Below, in pieces: positions 61,901-64,000 of a stretch of 64,000 bases of DNA (positions are counted from its first letter, which is position 1; the number at the start of each line of letters is the position of its first letter). The stretch comes from Cyclobacteriaceae bacterium (GTDB taxonomy: Bacteria > Bacteroidota > Bacteroidia > Cytophagales > Cyclobacteriaceae), in NCBI GenBank assembly GCA_030584025.1, contig CP129487.1:1302001-1366000 (forward strand), read 5' to 3'. The notes under the pieces were generated by a model. The model was not told the origin of the DNA, searched no databases, and saw only the letters and a program-made list of their open reading frames with translations. Made by a program: the position numbers and the translations under genes.

Positions 61901-64000
61901 TACACTTCTTGCTGCTGATGATTACTTGCGTGTTGTGAATGGTGTAATGGAAGCGCAGGATGTGAATAATGAGTTGGTATGGAGATCGTCATCAATAAAT
62001 ATAACAGCGATACCGAATGTAACGGTTTCAATCCAGCTAGCTGAAACAGGATTGATGGAACCAGCCGATTATATCCGTGCATTCTACCGGATAAATGGTG
62101 GCGCTGAGGTGCTCATCGGAGAACTGGTTGGTGAAAGTGCAGTGGATAATGCGTTCAATACCTTTACCGTAACAGGTCTTGCGGGAAATACGCTTGAGAT
62201 CGTTGTTCGTGTGCTGAATAACGCTGGCGCTGAGATCCATCGTTTTGATAATGTATTTGTTTCGGGGGCTGGTGCAAGCCTTCCTTTTATTGCGGATGTT
62301 AATGATCCGGCTTCGACTGTTACCAATCTCCCTGTAGGTACTACAACGTTTACCTGGACTGTAACCAGTGCGCTGGGTATTTGTAGTTCAAGTAACGATC
62401 AAGTTGTAGTAACGCGACACGCCCTACCTGTTAATAATGACCCATTGCCTGCCCTATGCGAGGATACTCCTGGATCTGGAGACGCAACGGTTACATTGGC
62501 CTTTTTAAATTCTTTGAACGATGCGATAACGGGAATTGCAGGTTCAGCGGGAAGAACTGTACAATATTTTACAGATGCGCCCAGAACAATTCCATTTGTT
62601 GGACCTGATGTAGTATCAAACGGAGAGATCCTTTATACCCGTGTAACCAGAACAGATGTTGCTCCTGGTTGTACCCAAGATGGCTTTATTACCTTTACGG
62701 TTAACCCTAGTCCAGCAGTTGCGAATCAAAACCCGGCCTTCTGTGAAGAAAACATTGGTGGTGGTGAAATCAACAATTTAGACCTTACTATTTATGATGC
62801 AGCTGTTGCTGACGGCATAGTAGCAAACAGATCAGTGGCGTGGTTTACGGATGTTACCCTCACCACACCAGTTGCTTCTCCAACGGATGTGGATAATGTA
62901 AGCGATGGTGAAACGTTTTTCGCACGCGTGACTAACACGCTAACGAATTGCGTTAACGTGGCCGAGGTAGAGTTCCAAATTAATCCACGCCCGGGTATCA
63001 ATCCAATTATAGGTGGTACGAATGTTTGCGTTGGACCGACAACTGTGTTGTATCAAATTCAAACCATCAATCCAGGCTCTACCTATACCTGGAATTTACC
63101 TCCTGATAACCCGGGCATCTATCAACGGTTTGCCGGTGGTGGAGTGAATGATTTCTTTGTTTTGCTCCAATTCCCAGGTCTTACCAATGCACCAAACCCA
63201 GATGTATATAACATTAGCGTTACCGAAACTTCAGCTGATGGTTGTGTGGGTGATCCGCAACCCTTTACTATTACGGTTGAATCCAGTCCTGCAGCCAACG
63301 TAATAACTGGACCGAATCCGGTATGTAAGCAACAAACGGGTGTAGTCTATCAAACAGTAACATCTAACCCATTATCAACCTATACATGGTCGGTTATTGC
63401 TGGCGATGCGGCCATTGTCGGTGCGGCCAGTGGGGTAGGACTAAATCAGGTAACGGTTGATTTTGGAACGGCCAATTCGGTGACTCTTCGTGTAGAAGAG
63501 GTTTCTCCTACAGGGTGCTCCGGTGCAGCAGCTACATTGGTAATAAATGCCAACGATCGTCCCGTTATGACTTCCTTGCCAACTGCATCCATTTGTAGCG
63601 GTCAGGCAACTCAGGATGTATTGACCCTTACCTCGAGCATTGGCGGCTCTACGTTCAACTGGATTGTAACGAGTGTTACGGGCTTGGTTAACGGAACAGC
63701 TGTGGGTAACAATGGCACCGGACAAATCAACCAGGCACTGACTAATTTTTCTGGTGCTGTAGGTTCCGTTACCTATCGGGTAACTCCTACATCTCCGGCA
63801 GGGTGTGCAGGACCTGCACAAGATGTGATTGTTACAGTTAATCCAGCTCCGGTAGTTGCATCCGGTCAAACCCGAACCATCTGTAGCAATCAACCGGTTA
63901 ACAAAGAAATTTTCTTATCTCCGCTTAACCTTCCACCAGGCACAGTATTTAATTGGGCGGCTCCGGTTATGTCGGATGGATCCACGCAAGGATCAGCAGG
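58968..64000 (+). CDS. giant secreted PKD-like repeat protein, 3' end outside window
   Basis: The frame is open from this ATG to the last base, at least 1,677 residues. A signal peptide (LFYLLTLLVVLSIPSIATAQ) exports it. An N-terminal PKD-like segment (RWGDGSPSSNVNL) is followed by a chain of Ig/PKD-like domains that share cysteine-centred starts (VCQGES, ICEGSTIQLNG, VCVGPTT, ICSGQAT), GTGTWT or TYTWSV centres, and CxxSxxDxVxI-like ends. The last repeats have GTGQINQALTNFSG and VTYRVTPTSPAGCAG. About residues 937-1105 hold a different jelly-roll-like module. It is probably a T9SS cargo with a type B sorting domain beyond the window; role adhesion or matrix, inferred. Confidence 0.9.
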   Translation, partial: MKRLFYLLTLLVVLSIPSIATAQCNLLPPILGLGSNKFPDKLCSPVNADVEYTIRFANALPAGNTYVVTFRWGDGSPSSNVNLTPGSTNYTVTQNHTFPADSDCEYQVIIAIRVNGTVCNTTLQNQIISTWRTDAFNGGNVQLISPVTGNAVHEVCEGVDVDVIFDDLTDWNCNANYPANYPPGDPIQTPNEQVRWQQIVYNTPIGGAKIPNVSVDGVPVTGAGGANILANYQDTRGVFIMTPLVVINDGRRRPTLQITAPGGFGPGFPVVGDEFEITLRYWNFCNPYSNNGPGNPPVNGDLINGDNPPVERTALIRIIDSPNPPVVPSRDVCQGESNALTVSAPLGAGFTYRWWSDAALTNQVAMGTTFTPGTGGGAGQINPGQRKHWWVTVESNAAGNCRSAPTEVTLTKRPSLPQPSVITGPTNLCPSTQPYSYSVASPPASVTITDVTTGGTFNLATEYFWTVPGAVGSLTSANGGQSITIQSAAATGSGNISVLNRYVTSTSNGTQCNGTARTLGVNVRARPAVNITPDPANICEGSTIQLNGNPVAAFGTISTHTWGGNTGILDAVDIQQPTVQASATSGTYNLTYVATADFGGGVFCNSAVDNSVVNISANPTPASTGPNQLLCFPAGPLVSDPLVGSNPGVGTGTWTKQSGPPGAVVFTPNANTPNATATAPSNGIYVFRWTVVNGSCSSFADITVDYGTAPPASDAGTNQDVCGLSATLNGNDPTFATGTWLQTAGPGTSSFVPNANTRNATVTVTVPGTYTYRWRLTSGTCAPSDDFVDIIFRNPPTVTAPANFTTCLDNPPTPAFNINLSGTFGGGASQARWEVVSGTGTFQSSGGANGNFDNANPVDDVYRPSAGDFTAGSVQLRLITDDPAGACTAVNDPITITFDRLPSPAAAGGDFSTCDPNTNLAAISANNGGTGTWTIGNALYYETFPTSDNGLGLFGPNPHALSFTHPANNWTITAPDANTLLAADDYLRVVNGVMEAQDVNNELVWRSSSINITAIPNVTVSIQLAETGLMEPADYIRAFYRINGGAEVLIGELVGESAVDNAFNTFTVTGLAGNTLEIVVRVLNNAGAEIHRFDNVFVSGAGASLPFIADVNDPASTVTNLPVGTTTFTWTVTSALGICSSSNDQVVVTRHALPVNNDPLPALCEDTPGSGDATVTLAFLNSLNDAITGIAGSAGRTVQYFTDAPRTIPFVGPDVVSNGEILYTRVTRTDVAPGCTQDGFITFTVNPSPAVANQNPAFCEENIGGGEINNLDLTIYDAAVADGIVANRSVAWFTDVTLTTPVASPTDVDNVSDGETFFARVTNTLTNCVNVAEVEFQINPRPGINPIIGGTNVCVGPTTVLYQIQTINPGSTYTWNLPPDNPGIYQRFAGGGVNDFFVLLQFPGLTNAPNPDVYNISVTETSADGCVGDPQPFTITVESSPAANVITGPNPVCKQQTGVVYQTVTSNPLSTYTWSVIAGDAAIVGAASGVGLNQVTVDFGTANSVTLRVEEVSPTGCSGAAATLVINANDRPVMTSLPTASICSGQATQDVLTLTSSIGGSTFNWIVTSVTGLVNGTAVGNNGTGQINQALTNFSGAVGSVTYRVTPTSPAGCAGPAQDVIVTVNPAPVVASGQTRTICSNQPVNKEIFLSPLNLPPGTVFNWAAPVMSDGSTQGSA

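Noticed and set aside
63441..63893. 150-codon antisense open frame in the giant repeat gene
   Set aside because: It is opposite a clear coding frame and its low-complexity Cys/Ser/Arg content is that of a shadow frame.

Overview
The window looks like chromosomal DNA of a gliding-type Bacteroidota, most likely a member of the order Cytophagales. The evidence is: several secreted proteins with type IX secretion (T9SS) C-terminal sorting domains of type A (three genes) and type B (one gene); starts with little Shine-Dalgarno signal but recurrent TAnnTTTG -7 boxes, the Bacteroidota sigma-factor signature; a parA-parB-DUF5683-dapB-lepB cluster; and families common in this phylum (GSCFA, DUF5683, SBBP/PKD surface proteins). 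Genes are dense and often overlap by 1-4 bases. There is no phage, integrase, rRNA or CRISPR array in the window.

Layout. Bases 1-7.1 kb are a sugar-acid and pentose region: the 3' end of xylose isomerase, a secreted GH51 arabinofuranosidase, then altronate dehydratase divergent from KDG kinase, KDPG aldolase and a hexuronate-type MFS transporter. Together these take altronate to pyruvate plus glyceraldehyde-3-phosphate. Two LacI-type palindromes sit in the divergent promoter region. From 7.2 to 9.2 kb there is a small toxin-antitoxin pair whose toxin is frameshifted, and an MFS exporter. At 9.2-14.1 kb an alpha/beta hydrolase that seems to have lost its catalytic triad is followed by a tesA gene divergent from a ybbA-ybbP ABC exporter pair, the same arrangement as in E. 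coli. At 14.1-18.6 kb are a large SBBP/PKD type B T9SS protein and an exported Gfo/Idh/MocA oxidoreductase. At 18.6-19.2 kb a repeat cluster truncates a GIY-YIG gene next to a CAU-anticodon tRNA.

From 19.2 to 33.4 kb the genes are a caspase-TPR protein, a HAD hydrolase coupled to a site-2 protease, and a long minus-strand run (CARDB T9SS protein, mrp, nifU-type, M43 metalloprotease, ddl, PASTA protein, T9SS protein). From 33.5 to 38.2 kb are dnaG (with all four zinc ligands replaced), ribBA, a small secreted protein and surE. From 38.2 to 45.5 kb the minus strand carries priA, a coupled thioredoxin-domain/DUF1287/GSCFA trio, and rpsF-rpsR-rplI. From 45.6 to 50.3 kb are a secreted DUF6134-like protein, a VOC protein, a coiled-coil membrane protein, a methyltransferase, apaG and ung. 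From 50.3 to 58.8 kb the minus strand holds lepB, dapB, DUF5683, parB, parA, yidC and pyrG. The last 5 kb is one giant secreted PKD-like repeat protein that continues beyond the window.

The most unusual points are: the giant open-ended repeat protein with a foreign-looking domain nested inside one repeat; the hydrolase with all triad positions changed; the repeat-truncated GIY-YIG gene; the frameshifted toxin; and the primase and Mrp proteins that lack metal or cluster ligands usual in other phyla (these last two are probably lineage traits). I did not find a clear new defence or mobile system.
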